Shown here one piece after another: positions 6,895 to 13,104 of a stretch of 13,266 nucleotides of DNA. Under the pieces are notes generated by a model. That model searched no databases, was not told the origin of the DNA, and worked only from the letters and a program-made list of their open reading frames with translations. Position numbers and translations under genes: made by a program. The stretch comes from an uncultured Flavobacteriales bacterium (lineage in GTDB: Bacteria > Bacteroidota > Bacteroidia > Flavobacteriales_D > Sanyastnellaceae). Location: assembly GCA_937967465.1 (NCBI GenBank), contig CALBSW010000150.1:1-13266 (forward strand). Reading direction: 5' to 3'. How positions within the stretch are numbered: the stretch's first letter is position 1; each line of letters starts with the position of its first letter.

Positions 6895-7692
6895 ATGCAA
6901 ATCAATCTACTCCAAGTTTCGGGTGTGCTGCTGGCATGCCTGATGCTCACCGCCTGCAACCGCGACGAACAAGGCTGCACCGATTCCACCGCTTTGAACT
7001 ACGACGCGGACGCGACCACCGATGACGGAAGCTGCACTTACGACACTACTGATCCCGGAGAAGGCGGCGGTGGCATCGTCACCGCGGAATGCGAAGACAC
7101 CGTCTCCATGGATGGGTACGACTACGCCGTCGTGGCCATTGGCTCGCAATGCTGGTTCGCCGAGAACCTGCGGACGACGGTTTTCCAGGACAGCACCGAG
7201 ATTCCCCTTGAATCCGGCAGCGCCTTCCCGGACCTCACCTCCGCGGCGCGCACCCAATACAACAACAACTCGACCTACGTCAACACACGAGGCTATCTGT
7301 ACAACGGGTATGCCACCGTGGACGAAGAGCACGGGGGCATTTGCCCGAGCGGATGGCACGTGCCGTCGGAGGTCGACTGGATGGAGCTCGAGGTCTTCCT
7401 CGTGGGGGAGGGCCATGCGGCCACAATGGCTGACGTCCTCAAGTCGACTTCAGGCTGGAATGCCAACGGCAACGGAACGGACCTCTACGGCTTCAACGCT
7501 AAGCCAGCGGGCATTTGCTGGCCGGACGGCAACTATTACAACATCAACAATTTCGCCCATTATTCCAGCTCGACCTGGAACAACAATTACTCGGCGATGT
7601 ATCTGCGGGTCCTCGGATATGACGGAGACCAAATGGGCCGTCAAGCCTATTGGCCCGTGTCCGGCCACAGCATCCGCTGCGTGAAAGACTGA
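6895..7692 (+). CDS. FISUMP-domain lipoprotein with one GCTD cysteine repeat
   Basis: This 265-residue protein has a lipoprotein signal peptide ending in LTAC (Cys21). One cysteine repeat follows at 27-47 (GCTDSTALNYDADA..DDGSC); the usual ACNYD cysteine is replaced by Leu34. A Gly/Thr-rich spacer (50-65) leads to the FISUMP domain (Fibrobacter succinogenes major paralogous domain family), about residues 75-265: YDYAVVAIGSQCWFAENL at 75-92, GYLYNGYAT, ICPSGWHVPS at 149-158, the W.ANGNGTDLYGFNAKPAG block and the terminal IRCVKD. The domain is common on cell surfaces of Bacteroidota and Fibrobacteres; its ligand is not known, and a glycan or adhesion role is only a guess. The following NTF2-like lipoprotein gene begins 36 bases downstream on the same strand and is probably cotranscribed. 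The Asn/Tyr-rich coding part is visibly lower in GC than neighbouring genes. Confidence 0.9.
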   Translation: MQINLLQVSGVLLACLMLTACNRDEQGCTDSTALNYDADATTDDGSCTYDTTDPGEGGGGIVTAECEDTVSMDGYDYAVVAIGSQCWFAENLRTTVFQDSTEIPLESGSAFPDLTSAARTQYNNNSTYVNTRGYLYNGYATVDEEHGGICPSGWHVPSEVDWMELEVFLVGEGHAATMADVLKSTSGWNANGNGTDLYGFNAKPAGICWPDGNYYNINNFAHYSSSTWNNNYSAMYLRVLGYDGDQMGRQAYWPVSGHSIRCVKD

Positions 7693-7728
7693 TCGACAGC
7701 ATCCCCAACCCAATCAACACCTTGCACC

Positions 7729-8250
7729 ATGAAATTCCTGTATTTCCTGCCGGTCGTTCTGCTGACGGCCTGCGCCACCTCCGCACCCAATCCGGAGTAT
7801 GCCGCCAACCTGAAGTCCGCCAAGGCCATTTGTCAGGCGCATTGTGACGGCGACTACGACACCTGGAAGTCCTACTTCGCCGAGGATGCCGTGATCCACG
7901 CCGCCGAGCACGGATCGGATCCCCTCGGTGTCGATGAGGCCGCTGAGTTCTATGCCGGCTTCCACGCCATTTCCGAGGACATCACCTACGACGGCATCTT
8001 CCTGCCCGGCGTGGACACCCTCGAGATGCAGCCTGACGGCAGCGTGCGCGCCTACATTCAGTGGGACTCCAAATTCAAGCCGACCGGCGAGCCCTTCCCG
8101 GGCGTGCTCAAGGCCTACCATTACTGGAACTTCGAAGAAGGCAAAGTCCACCAGGCCGGCACGTTCTACGATGCTGGCGGGTTCTCCAACCTGATTGCCT
8201 CTATGATGCCCGCTGAAACCCCAGATCCAGCTGCCGCTCCGGCAGAGTGA
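7729..8250 (+). CDS. SnoaL/NTF2-like lipoprotein
   Basis: This is a 173-residue protein with a lipoprotein signal peptide ending in LTAC (Cys15). The NTF2-like fold is indicated by an initial helix (LKSAKAICQAHCDGDYDTWKSYF), the FAEDAVIHAAEH segment, LGVDEAAEFYAGFHAI, and closing strands (SVRAYIQWDS, KAYHYWNFEEGKVHQAGTFYD). Such layout is typical of SnoaL-like polyketide cyclase relatives and of the many Flavobacteriia proteins annotated only as nuclear transport factor 2 family. The last residues are Pro/Ala-rich (ETPDPAAAPAE). Its start lies 36 bases after the FISUMP stop, so the two probably form an operon that ends at the hairpin terminator at 8275-8303. The bases just before its ATG (CCTTGCACC) are the same as before the TonB-like gene start apart from one base. 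No enzymatic function can be assigned. Confidence 0.85.
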   Translation: MKFLYFLPVVLLTACATSAPNPEYAANLKSAKAICQAHCDGDYDTWKSYFAEDAVIHAAEHGSDPLGVDEAAEFYAGFHAISEDITYDGIFLPGVDTLEMQPDGSVRAYIQWDSKFKPTGEPFPGVLKAYHYWNFEEGKVHQAGTFYDAGGFSNLIASMMPAETPDPAAAPAE

Positions 8251-8274
8251 ATCCATCAGGGGATGCTCAATCAG

Positions 8275-8303
8275 AAAAGCCGGTCCGCGAGGGCCGGCTT
8301 TTT
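8275..8303. terminator. Bidirectional intrinsic terminator
   Basis: AAAAGCCGG (8275-8283) pairs perfectly with CCGGCTTTT (8294-8302) around a 10-base loop and is followed by another T. Because the stem carries A-run and T-run ends it works on paper in both directions. It sits 24 bases after the stop of the NTF2-like gene (plus) and 10 bases beyond the stop of the convergent glycine-rich gene (minus), so it can end both. Confidence 0.85.
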
Positions 8304-8313
8304 CATGTGGGGG

Positions 8314-9642
8314 TCATTCGGCGCACTGACCGAAGACACCCAGCAGGACCACGAGATCGGCCACGGTGGTGCATCCGTCGAAGTTGAGGTCGGCGGCATT
8401 GGCCACGCGGCATTGTCCGAGTGCCTCATCCCAGTAGGTTCCGGGCCCGCAGAAGCAGTGGTCGCAGGAGCCATCGTCGCCTGTAGCGGCGGGGTTGAAG
8501 TTGCAGGCCAGCGGGTTTGTGCAGCCGAGGATGCATTCTGGCAAAGGATCGAAGAAGAAGGTGATGGCGATGGTGCCATGGCCGGTGTGGTCCGCCTCTG
8601 AGAAGAGGAGGGGGACATCGGAGCGGGAGCCGCCGCCGCCGCCGTCCTTGTTGGTGCCGCCACCGCCACCGCCGGAATAGCCGCCTCCGCCACCACCGCT
8701 GTTGCCGTTGCCATTTCCGGTGCCGCCGCCCCCACCGCCGAAGCCGAAGCTGCCGGCCGTTCCCTGGGCGTTGGTGCCGTAGTAGTCGCCTTGGCTGGCG
8801 GAGACGAAGCCGCCACCACCGCCGCCGGAAATCCAGCCGGAGTAAATCGTGTTGCTGCCGTCCGCCCCGTCCTGGCCGCCGCCCCAGCCCTGTTCGCCGG
8901 GGTTGCCGTTTTCGGTCAGCGAGGCGTGCATGCCTTGGTAGAAACTGCCTTGCGAATCCCGTCCGCCACCCCCTCCGGCGATGACGTAGAGGGTGTCTCC
9001 GCCGGCGTTGACCCACTGCACAGCCGAGCCGCCGCCGCCAGCTCCGGTGGTCTGGATGACCGGGCCCTGTCCGCCCACAAAGCAGGTCAATGCGCTGCCC
9101 GGCACCACGGTGACGGTGTCGGTTTCGAGGATGGCACCCCGTCCGCCGCCATTGCCACCTTGGGCGCCGGAAACGACAAATTTTGCGCGCGTCACGCCGA
9201 GGGGCACCAGCACCGTCTCAGGCGATTCGGTCCACTCCAGCACGAGCAGCGAGTCGAGTCCACCCGTGCCAATGGCAGGGTCGTAGCAGAAGCCGCAGGT
9301 GTCCTGTACCCAAGTGCCGCCGCAGACGCCGTTGCAGTCCACTGTGAACAGGCAGCTGCCATCGCTGTACAGCGCGGTCGGGTCGAAGTTGCAGGCAGCC
9401 GGATCCACGCAACCGAGGCAACTCGTGAATTCGCACGAGCCATCGTCCGCATCGGCGTCCGCGTTGTAGTTGCAGGCGAGTGCATTGGTGCACCCTTGCA
9501 CCACACAGGGCAGTCCATCGGCATCGACGTACACGCATTCTTCCATCGTGTTGAAGTTGCAGGCCAGCGGGTCAAGGCACGGCACTTGCGCTGCGGCGGA
9601 CAGTCCGATCAGCAGGGCGGAAAGGGAGAGGAGAAAACGCAT
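8314..9642 (-). CDS. Secreted cysteine-repeat protein with an ALK/LTK-like glycine-rich domain and dockerin-like C-terminus
   Basis: This 442-residue protein starts at ATG 9642 with a signal peptide cleaved near Ala18 (AAAQ). Cysteine repeats lie at 21-38 (divergent), 50-70 and 77-97, followed by a Cys-rich CNGVCGG...CGFCYD segment to about 121. About 130-365 is extremely glycine-rich, with the pattern of the glycine-rich domain of ALK/LTK receptors and bacterial relatives: LVLEWTES, AKFVVSGAQGGNGGG, ALTCFVGGQGP, AGGGGS, LYVIAGGGGG, several runs of five or six Gly, then GTIAITFFF. In ALK such runs form packed polyglycine-II helices. One more GCTN repeat is at 373-393, then CGPGTYWD, then a dockerin-like DLNFDGC...FGQC at 418-440. 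A structural surface or matrix role is inferred. The gene is convergent with the NTF2-like lipoprotein gene and shares its upstream block with the gene starting at 13051. Confidence 0.9.
   Translation of the reverse strand: MRFLLSLSALLIGLSAAAQVPCLDPLACNFNTMEECVYVDADGLPCVVQGCTNALACNYNADADADDGSCEFTSCLGCVDPAACNFDPTALYSDGSCLFTVDCNGVCGGTWVQDTCGFCYDPAIGTGGLDSLLVLEWTESPETVLVPLGVTRAKFVVSGAQGGNGGGRGAILETDTVTVVPGSALTCFVGGQGPVIQTTGAGGGGSAVQWVNAGGDTLYVIAGGGGGRDSQGSFYQGMHASLTENGNPGEQGWGGGQDGADGSNTIYSGWISGGGGGGFVSASQGDYYGTNAQGTAGSFGFGGGGGGTGNGNGNSGGGGGGYSGGGGGGTNKDGGGGGSRSDVPLLFSEADHTGHGTIAITFFFDPLPECILGCTNPLACNFNPAATGDDGSCDHCFCGPGTYWDEALGQCRVANAADLNFDGCTTVADLVVLLGVFGQCAE
8494..8516. repeat. 23-bp perfect direct repeat, copy A (copy B at 9550-9572)
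   Basis: The two 23-base copies, starting GTTGAAGTTGC, are identical and 1,056 bases apart inside the same gene. On the minus strand they code the PLACNFN part of the last and the first cysteine repeats. Sequence identity beyond what the amino acids require suggests recent duplication or gene conversion. Confidence 0.9.
9550..9572. repeat. 23-bp perfect direct repeat, copy B (copy A at 8494-8516)
   Basis: This copy lies in the first cysteine repeat of the glycine-rich protein and is identical to the copy in its last cysteine repeat, including third codon positions. Confidence 0.9.
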
Positions 9643-9657
9643 GGACTCAGGCTCGTC

Positions 9658-9690
9658 GCAAGATAGGTGGGGGCAATTCCTACAGGAAGT
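9658..9690 (-). promoter_or_regulatory. Promoter candidate ACTTCC-N19-TATCTTGC for the glycine-rich protein gene
   Basis: On the minus strand ACTTCC (9685-9690) and TATCTTGC (9658-9665) are 19 bases apart, and the ATG follows 15 bases later. The same two boxes with the same 19-base spacing precede the gene starting at 13051. The spacing agrees with Bacteroidota -33/-7 promoters, although ACTTCC differs from the usual TTTG. Confidence 0.55.
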
Positions 9691-9721
9691 TGGGTTTGTG
9701 TCCGTGGTGGGGTGAAGGGGG
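9685..9721. repeat. Upstream block shared with 13099-13139
   Basis: GGAAGTTGGGTTTGTG (9685-9700) corresponds to GGAAGTGGGTTTTGTG (13099-13114), 14 of 16 bases identical. Looser similarity continues: CGTGG, a G-run, TGAAGGG. The sub-element GTGGTGGGG plus AAGGGGG in this block also occurs at 3535-3550, between the DUF1028 and small lipoprotein genes. All three copies lie upstream of minus-strand genes for exported proteins. Confidence 0.6.
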
Positions 9722-9727
9722 AGCGGT

Positions 9728-9735
9728 TACCTTGG
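9728..9735 (+). promoter_or_regulatory. Candidate -7 element TACCTTGG before the BamA/TamA-like gene
   Basis: TACCTTGG matches TAnnTTTG at five of six fixed positions and lies 5 bases before ATG 9741. A TTTG is present at 9695-9698, but its spacing of 29 bases is too long for a normal -33 element. Confidence 0.3.
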
Positions 9736-9740
9736 CCGTG

Positions 9741-10877
9741 ATGCGATGCCTTCGGCGCGGTGCGGCCGCGCTCCTCCTTTTCCTCACGGTGCTCCCGGCC
9801 TCGGCCCAGGAGGAGGAGAAGGGCGGTCTGTTGCGCCGTTATTTGAACCACATCCTCGCGGAAGGGGCGGACCCTGCGGCGCCGAAGTGGATCCATTACC
9901 CTGTGGTCGCCTATTCGCCTGAAACGAGCTGGGAAATCGGCGTATCGAGCCTGCTGGTGTACTCCGCCAACCGCGACCTGAGCAACCGCCTGAGCGAGCT
10001 GAAGGCGTTCACTTTCTACACCCTGGAGAACCAATACGGCCTGTGGCTCGACCACACGATCTACACCGACCAGAACGAGTGGTTCATTTACGGCAGGGCC
10101 CGCTACCAGAGCTTTCCACTGTACTACTACGGCATTGGTCGCGACGCCCCTTCGGAGGTGCAAAGTGTGATCGACGGCGAGTACATCCTGCTGCGCGAGC
10201 GGCTGCTCCGCCAAACGTGGCCTTCCCTGTACGTGGGCCTCGAGCTGGACTATCAGGCGCTCAACCGCATCGACTATGTCGACTCCGCGCCGGGCTTCAC
10301 GCGGCCGGCCGTGGGGGCCGACGGATCGCGCAACCTCGGCATCGGCCTGGGCGTGCTGTACGACGACATCCACAACGCGATGAACCCCCGCGAGGGCCTC
10401 TACAGCGAGTGGGCCTTCCTCCGCTACGGTGCGGGCAGCGACGTCGACTTCACGAGCTACATCATCGACAACCGCATCTACTGTCCGATCCAGGAGAACA
10501 CCGTCCTCGCCGCGCAGGTCTACGGACAGTTCACGTCTGGCGAGGCCCCGTTCAACATGCTGAGCCAGATGGGCGGGGAGAGCCTCATGCGCGGCTACTA
10601 CCTCGGCCGCTACCGCGACCAGAACCTGCTCGCCGCCCAGGTCGAGTACCGCATCCTGCCGTTTTCCTTCTCCAAGCGCATCGGCGCCAGCGCCTTCCTC
10701 GCCGCCGGCCAGGTGTACGGCGACGACCACCCGTTTTCCTGGCAGCAGTTCCTGCCCACGGGCGGGGCAGGCCTCCGCTTTCTCATCTTCCCCGAGAAGG
10801 ACATCTACACGCGCCTCGACGTCGCCTATACCCGCGAAGGTCGCGGCGTCTACTTCTTCATCGGCGAGGCCTTTTGA
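9741..10877 (+). CDS. BamA/TamA-family outer membrane beta-barrel protein without POTRA domains
   Basis: ATG 9741 gives 378 residues with a signal peptide ending in ASA|Q (residues 1-22). The frame is open further upstream to a TTG, but that would bury the signal peptide. The mature protein resembles the bacterial surface antigen barrel: WIHYPVVAYSPETSWEIG at about 55, YGRARYQSFPLYYYGIG, ALNRIDYV, the LGVLYDDIHNAMNPREGLYSEW block (the strand before the lid loop), GGESLMRGYYLGRYRDQNLLAAQVEYR near 285, and GGAGLRFLIFPEKDIYTRLDVAYTREG. It ends in an aromatic-rich strand with terminal Phe (VYFFIGEAF), a typical Bam recognition signal. No room exists for POTRA repeats, so it is not the essential BamA; short barrels of this kind are common in Bacteroidota and their cargo is mostly unknown. 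It is divergent from the glycine-rich protein gene and followed by the HAD gene on the same strand. Confidence 0.9.
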   Translation: MRCLRRGAAALLLFLTVLPASAQEEEKGGLLRRYLNHILAEGADPAAPKWIHYPVVAYSPETSWEIGVSSLLVYSANRDLSNRLSELKAFTFYTLENQYGLWLDHTIYTDQNEWFIYGRARYQSFPLYYYGIGRDAPSEVQSVIDGEYILLRERLLRQTWPSLYVGLELDYQALNRIDYVDSAPGFTRPAVGADGSRNLGIGLGVLYDDIHNAMNPREGLYSEWAFLRYGAGSDVDFTSYIIDNRIYCPIQENTVLAAQVYGQFTSGEAPFNMLSQMGGESLMRGYYLGRYRDQNLLAAQVEYRILPFSFSKRIGASAFLAAGQVYGDDHPFSWQQFLPTGGAGLRFLIFPEKDIYTRLDVAYTREGRGVYFFIGEAF

Positions 10878-10912
10878 CGCCGGTTGGCGGCAACGCAAAC
10901 AAGAGGTTCGGG

Positions 10913-10921
10913 TGATATAAT
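10913..10921 (+). promoter_or_regulatory. Extended -10-like TGATATAAT upstream of the HAD gene
   Basis: TGATATAAT is a perfect TGnTATAAT extended -10 box by the general sigma-70 rule, 30 bases before ATG 10952, in an AT-rich patch of otherwise GC-rich DNA. Bacteroidota primary sigma factors usually prefer TAnnTTTG, so this may be an alternative promoter or coincidence. Confidence 0.35.
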
Positions 10922-10951
10922 CTTAAACCTGAGACCACGCCGGGTTTCAGC

Positions 10952-11680
10952 ATGGCGTCCAGCTTTGGAAGTGTCCAAACACCGACTTCCGTGAACGCGC
11001 CATCCGTGATTCTGTTTGATTTGAATGCCCTCGTGCCCAACATGCAGGGGGCCTTTCACGAAGGGGTGTCGGCCGCGTTCCGGACTCTGGATTTCCAGCT
11101 CGAAGAAGACGTGGCGGCCCGCGCTGTCGGTCAGCCGTATCCCGAGGCGGTCCGAACGGTGTACTGCGAGGAATTGGGCCTCCCCGAAGCGGACGAAGCC
11201 CGCATGGCGCAATTGTGTCGGATGGTCGAAAAAGTGGTGGGGCGATTTGTGCAATTCAGCTCGAGCCTGTTTCCCTCCCCCCGCACAGCCGATGTGATCA
11301 CCGGGCTGAGGAGTTCCGGACACCCCGTGGGCTTGTGTTCCGAATTGGATGACACCACGTTTGGATTGCTGATGCAACGCATGGGATGGGACGTCAATGC
11401 GCTCTTCGATGAGGTGGTGACCGGCCAGCACGCCGCCACCAAGGACGACATCCTGTCGGATCTGCTGGGACGCTTCGAGTTCCAATCGGGCCAGCAGCGG
11501 GTGTTTGTGGGCGCGCAACCGGTCGATGCGCTGCCGGCGGCGCTGTTCGGGTGCGACCGCATCCTCATCCGCGATGCCGGCGACACCGAATCCGATGAAC
11601 TCCACGGCGAACCCGCCTTCGAGTCCTTCCACTCCATGACCGACCTCGCCGACCTCCTCCGCTCCCCGTCGGTCGCCTAG
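10952..11680 (+). CDS. Degenerate phosphonatase-like HAD-superfamily protein, probably not a standard hydrolase
   Basis: This 242-residue cytoplasmic protein (no signal peptide) has the layout of PhnX-like/PGMB-type HAD phosphatases: motif I ILFDLNAL with Asp23, a helical cap (EGVSAAFRTLDFQLEEDVAARAVGQPYPEAVRTVY), then FPSPRTADVITGLRSSGHPVGLCSE with Ser130 as motif II, LLMQRMGWDVNALFDEVVTG, Lys164 in a motif III position, and FVGAQPVDALPAALFGCDRILI as motif IV. The second motif I Asp is Asn25, and the first motif IV Asp (VGD) is Ala188; Asp192 remains. Phosphonatases also lack the second motif I Asp, but loss of the motif IV Asp weakens magnesium binding. A low-activity or regulatory pseudo-enzyme is inferred. 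ATG 10952 is kept because the next Met (31) would remove motif I. It follows the barrel gene by 74 bases. Confidence 0.82.
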   Translation: MASSFGSVQTPTSVNAPSVILFDLNALVPNMQGAFHEGVSAAFRTLDFQLEEDVAARAVGQPYPEAVRTVYCEELGLPEADEARMAQLCRMVEKVVGRFVQFSSSLFPSPRTADVITGLRSSGHPVGLCSELDDTTFGLLMQRMGWDVNALFDEVVTGQHAATKDDILSDLLGRFEFQSGQQRVFVGAQPVDALPAALFGCDRILIRDAGDTESDELHGEPAFESFHSMTDLADLLRSPSVA

Positions 11681-11731
11681 CCATCGCGAACCGCGGCCCG
11701 GATCAATCCCGACGATCGTTCTCGGACAGCC

Positions 11732-13051
11732 TTAATCCCTGATGCAACGGACGGAATACCCAAGCTGCTTCCAATCGTTGCCGAGGTGAAGGTTGTCTTG
11801 GCCGGACCACAAGTTCATGGCCCATGTGTAGTTGGGTTGATGATCGTCCCTCAGCCAGATGAAGCCCCGCTGTCCGAGGTCACCAATGCCCGGGCCGCCT
11901 CTGACCCCGCCGGGAAGGGCGGAAAAGCCAAAGGTGTTGTTTCCATTCCACCCGTAACCGTCATCCGTACTTGCTTTGAGCGCGATGCCCGCCACGGCCA
12001 GACCTCGGGCGACTTGTCCGAGCAGCCCAGCGTCGTCGTACGATGGGACGCTCCACCCTGAAGGGCAAAGTCCACGGGGATCATTCACCGCGTGCCAATT
12101 GTAGAGTCGGCCCAATTGAAGGTCGAGTTCAGGACTGTCGAAATGGCTCAGGGCTCCGGAACTGAGGGTGTCCCAGACAGAGGGGAGGATGAGGTCTGGG
12201 ATGGGCGCGCCAGTCCGATAGTGTTCGGCGTGCAGATTCTCGGCAAACCAACACTCGCCTCCGATTTCCACAGTTGAATACCAATGCCCCCAATATTCCA
12301 GCGAGTCGCCGCAGGCCCAAGATGTGTCAGTTGGCTCTTCCGGCCACTCGGGAATCGGCGGGCAGGTGCCGAAGGTGGACAGCAGGTTGAGGACGTCGCT
12401 GGCGCTGACGCAGCCATCGAGGTCGTTGTCGGTCGGAACCGCGATGATGCACTCCTCATTCAAAGGATCCCAGACCGTTCCGGCACCGCAGGGAGCGAGA
12501 GGAAAGGAGTTGTCGGTGACACACAGCTCAAGGCTGGGGTCCCAGGCTGTCCCGGGTCCACAGGGCGGCTCTGGTTCTGTTGTGGTCAGGTCGATGGGGT
12601 TGCCATTCTCATCCAGTCCCAATTGGGTGCCTAGGACTATCCCGCTGTAGTCAAAATTCCAAAGGACTTCGCTTGGGGATTCTTCCGGGCAGTACCACCA
12701 CCAATCTGGACCTGAGGTCAACACCAAGCCCAGTTCTTCAAGGCATGTGATGGTCAAACTGCCACAATAGCCCGTTCCCTCCAGCGGAAACCAGCCAACC
12801 CAATTGTCGACGAACAGATCGGCTTCGAAGTGGCCGGGTTGGATTTCCTCTCCTTGGTCGCCGTAAGGAAGAAATCCTCCCCAAACAGCATGGCCGAGGT
12901 AGGCAGGGTCACTGCCGTTGTACCACCCGGTGACGACGGCTTCTAATGAGCCGCAATAGCTGGTCAGCGTCACCTGTATGGAGTCCACAAGGCTTTGGCT
13001 GTGCGAACTCAATGAGAAGGACAAGAAGAGAAGTGCAAGCAGATTCCGCAT
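11732..13051 (-). CDS. Secreted protein with CGxGTxWD modules, dockerin-like segment and C-terminal FISUMP domain
   Basis: ATG 13051 gives 439 residues with a signal peptide ending near HSQ (residue 19); an upstream in-frame ATG at 13075 lies eight codons earlier and is less likely. Residues 20-130 are a Cys/Trp/Tyr-rich beta domain with two related stretches (SYCGSLEAVV at 31, GYCGSLTITC at 94) that I cannot name. Two CGxGTxWDP modules lie at 164-172 and 188-196, then a dockerin-like DLDGCVSASDVLNLLSTFGTC at 210-230. The FISUMP domain covers about 250-439: WYSTVEIGGECWFAENL (W268), RLYNWHAVNDPRGLCPSGWSVPS, WNGNNTFGFSALPGG and the terminal YSVRCIRD. A cell-surface role is inferred. The coding GC is lower than that of its neighbours: I counted 31/60 in both 12601-12660 and 12721-12780. 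It is convergent with the HAD gene and has the same promoter block as the glycine-rich protein gene. Confidence 0.88.
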   Translation of the reverse strand: MRNLLALLFLSFSLSSHSQSLVDSIQVTLTSYCGSLEAVVTGWYNGSDPAYLGHAVWGGFLPYGDQGEEIQPGHFEADLFVDNWVGWFPLEGTGYCGSLTITCLEELGLVLTSGPDWWWYCPEESPSEVLWNFDYSGIVLGTQLGLDENGNPIDLTTTEPEPPCGPGTAWDPSLELCVTDNSFPLAPCGAGTVWDPLNEECIIAVPTDNDLDGCVSASDVLNLLSTFGTCPPIPEWPEEPTDTSWACGDSLEYWGHWYSTVEIGGECWFAENLHAEHYRTGAPIPDLILPSVWDTLSSGALSHFDSPELDLQLGRLYNWHAVNDPRGLCPSGWSVPSYDDAGLLGQVARGLAVAGIALKASTDDGYGWNGNNTFGFSALPGGVRGGPGIGDLGQRGFIWLRDDHQPNYTWAMNLWSGQDNLHLGNDWKQLGYSVRCIRD

Positions 13052-13071
13052 GCAGATTGGTTTGGTACCCT

Positions 13072-13104
13072 GCAATTTACAGGGAGTGCTAGCGGTCTGG
13101 AAGT
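13072..13104 (-). promoter_or_regulatory. Promoter candidate ACTTCC-N19-TAAATTGC for the FISUMP/dockerin-like gene
   Basis: On the minus strand ACTTCC (13099-13104) is 19 bases before TAAATTGC (13072-13079), with ATG 13051 a further 20 bases downstream. The arrangement equals that before the gene starting at 9642, including the flanking CACAAA..CCC, which makes chance unlikely. Confidence 0.55.

Noticed and set aside
8600..8720. GCC/CGC-rich low-complexity stretch as a possible repeat array
   Set aside because: It is simply the coding sequence for runs of glycine in the minus-strand protein, with no regular unit.
8791..9666. 291-codon plus-strand open frame opposite the glycine-rich gene
   Set aside because: A shadow of the cysteine repeats and Gly runs read in complement; no start context or domain.
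9609..10898. 429-codon minus-strand open frame opposite the BamA/TamA-like gene
   Set aside because: It would overlap both genes entirely, is rich in Val/Glu/Ala/Arg without domain, and the plus-strand barrel protein is clearly real.
10870..10951. TTGACG at 10874 as a -35 box for the TATAAT at 10916
   Set aside because: The distance of about 36 bases is far too long for a sigma-70 promoter.
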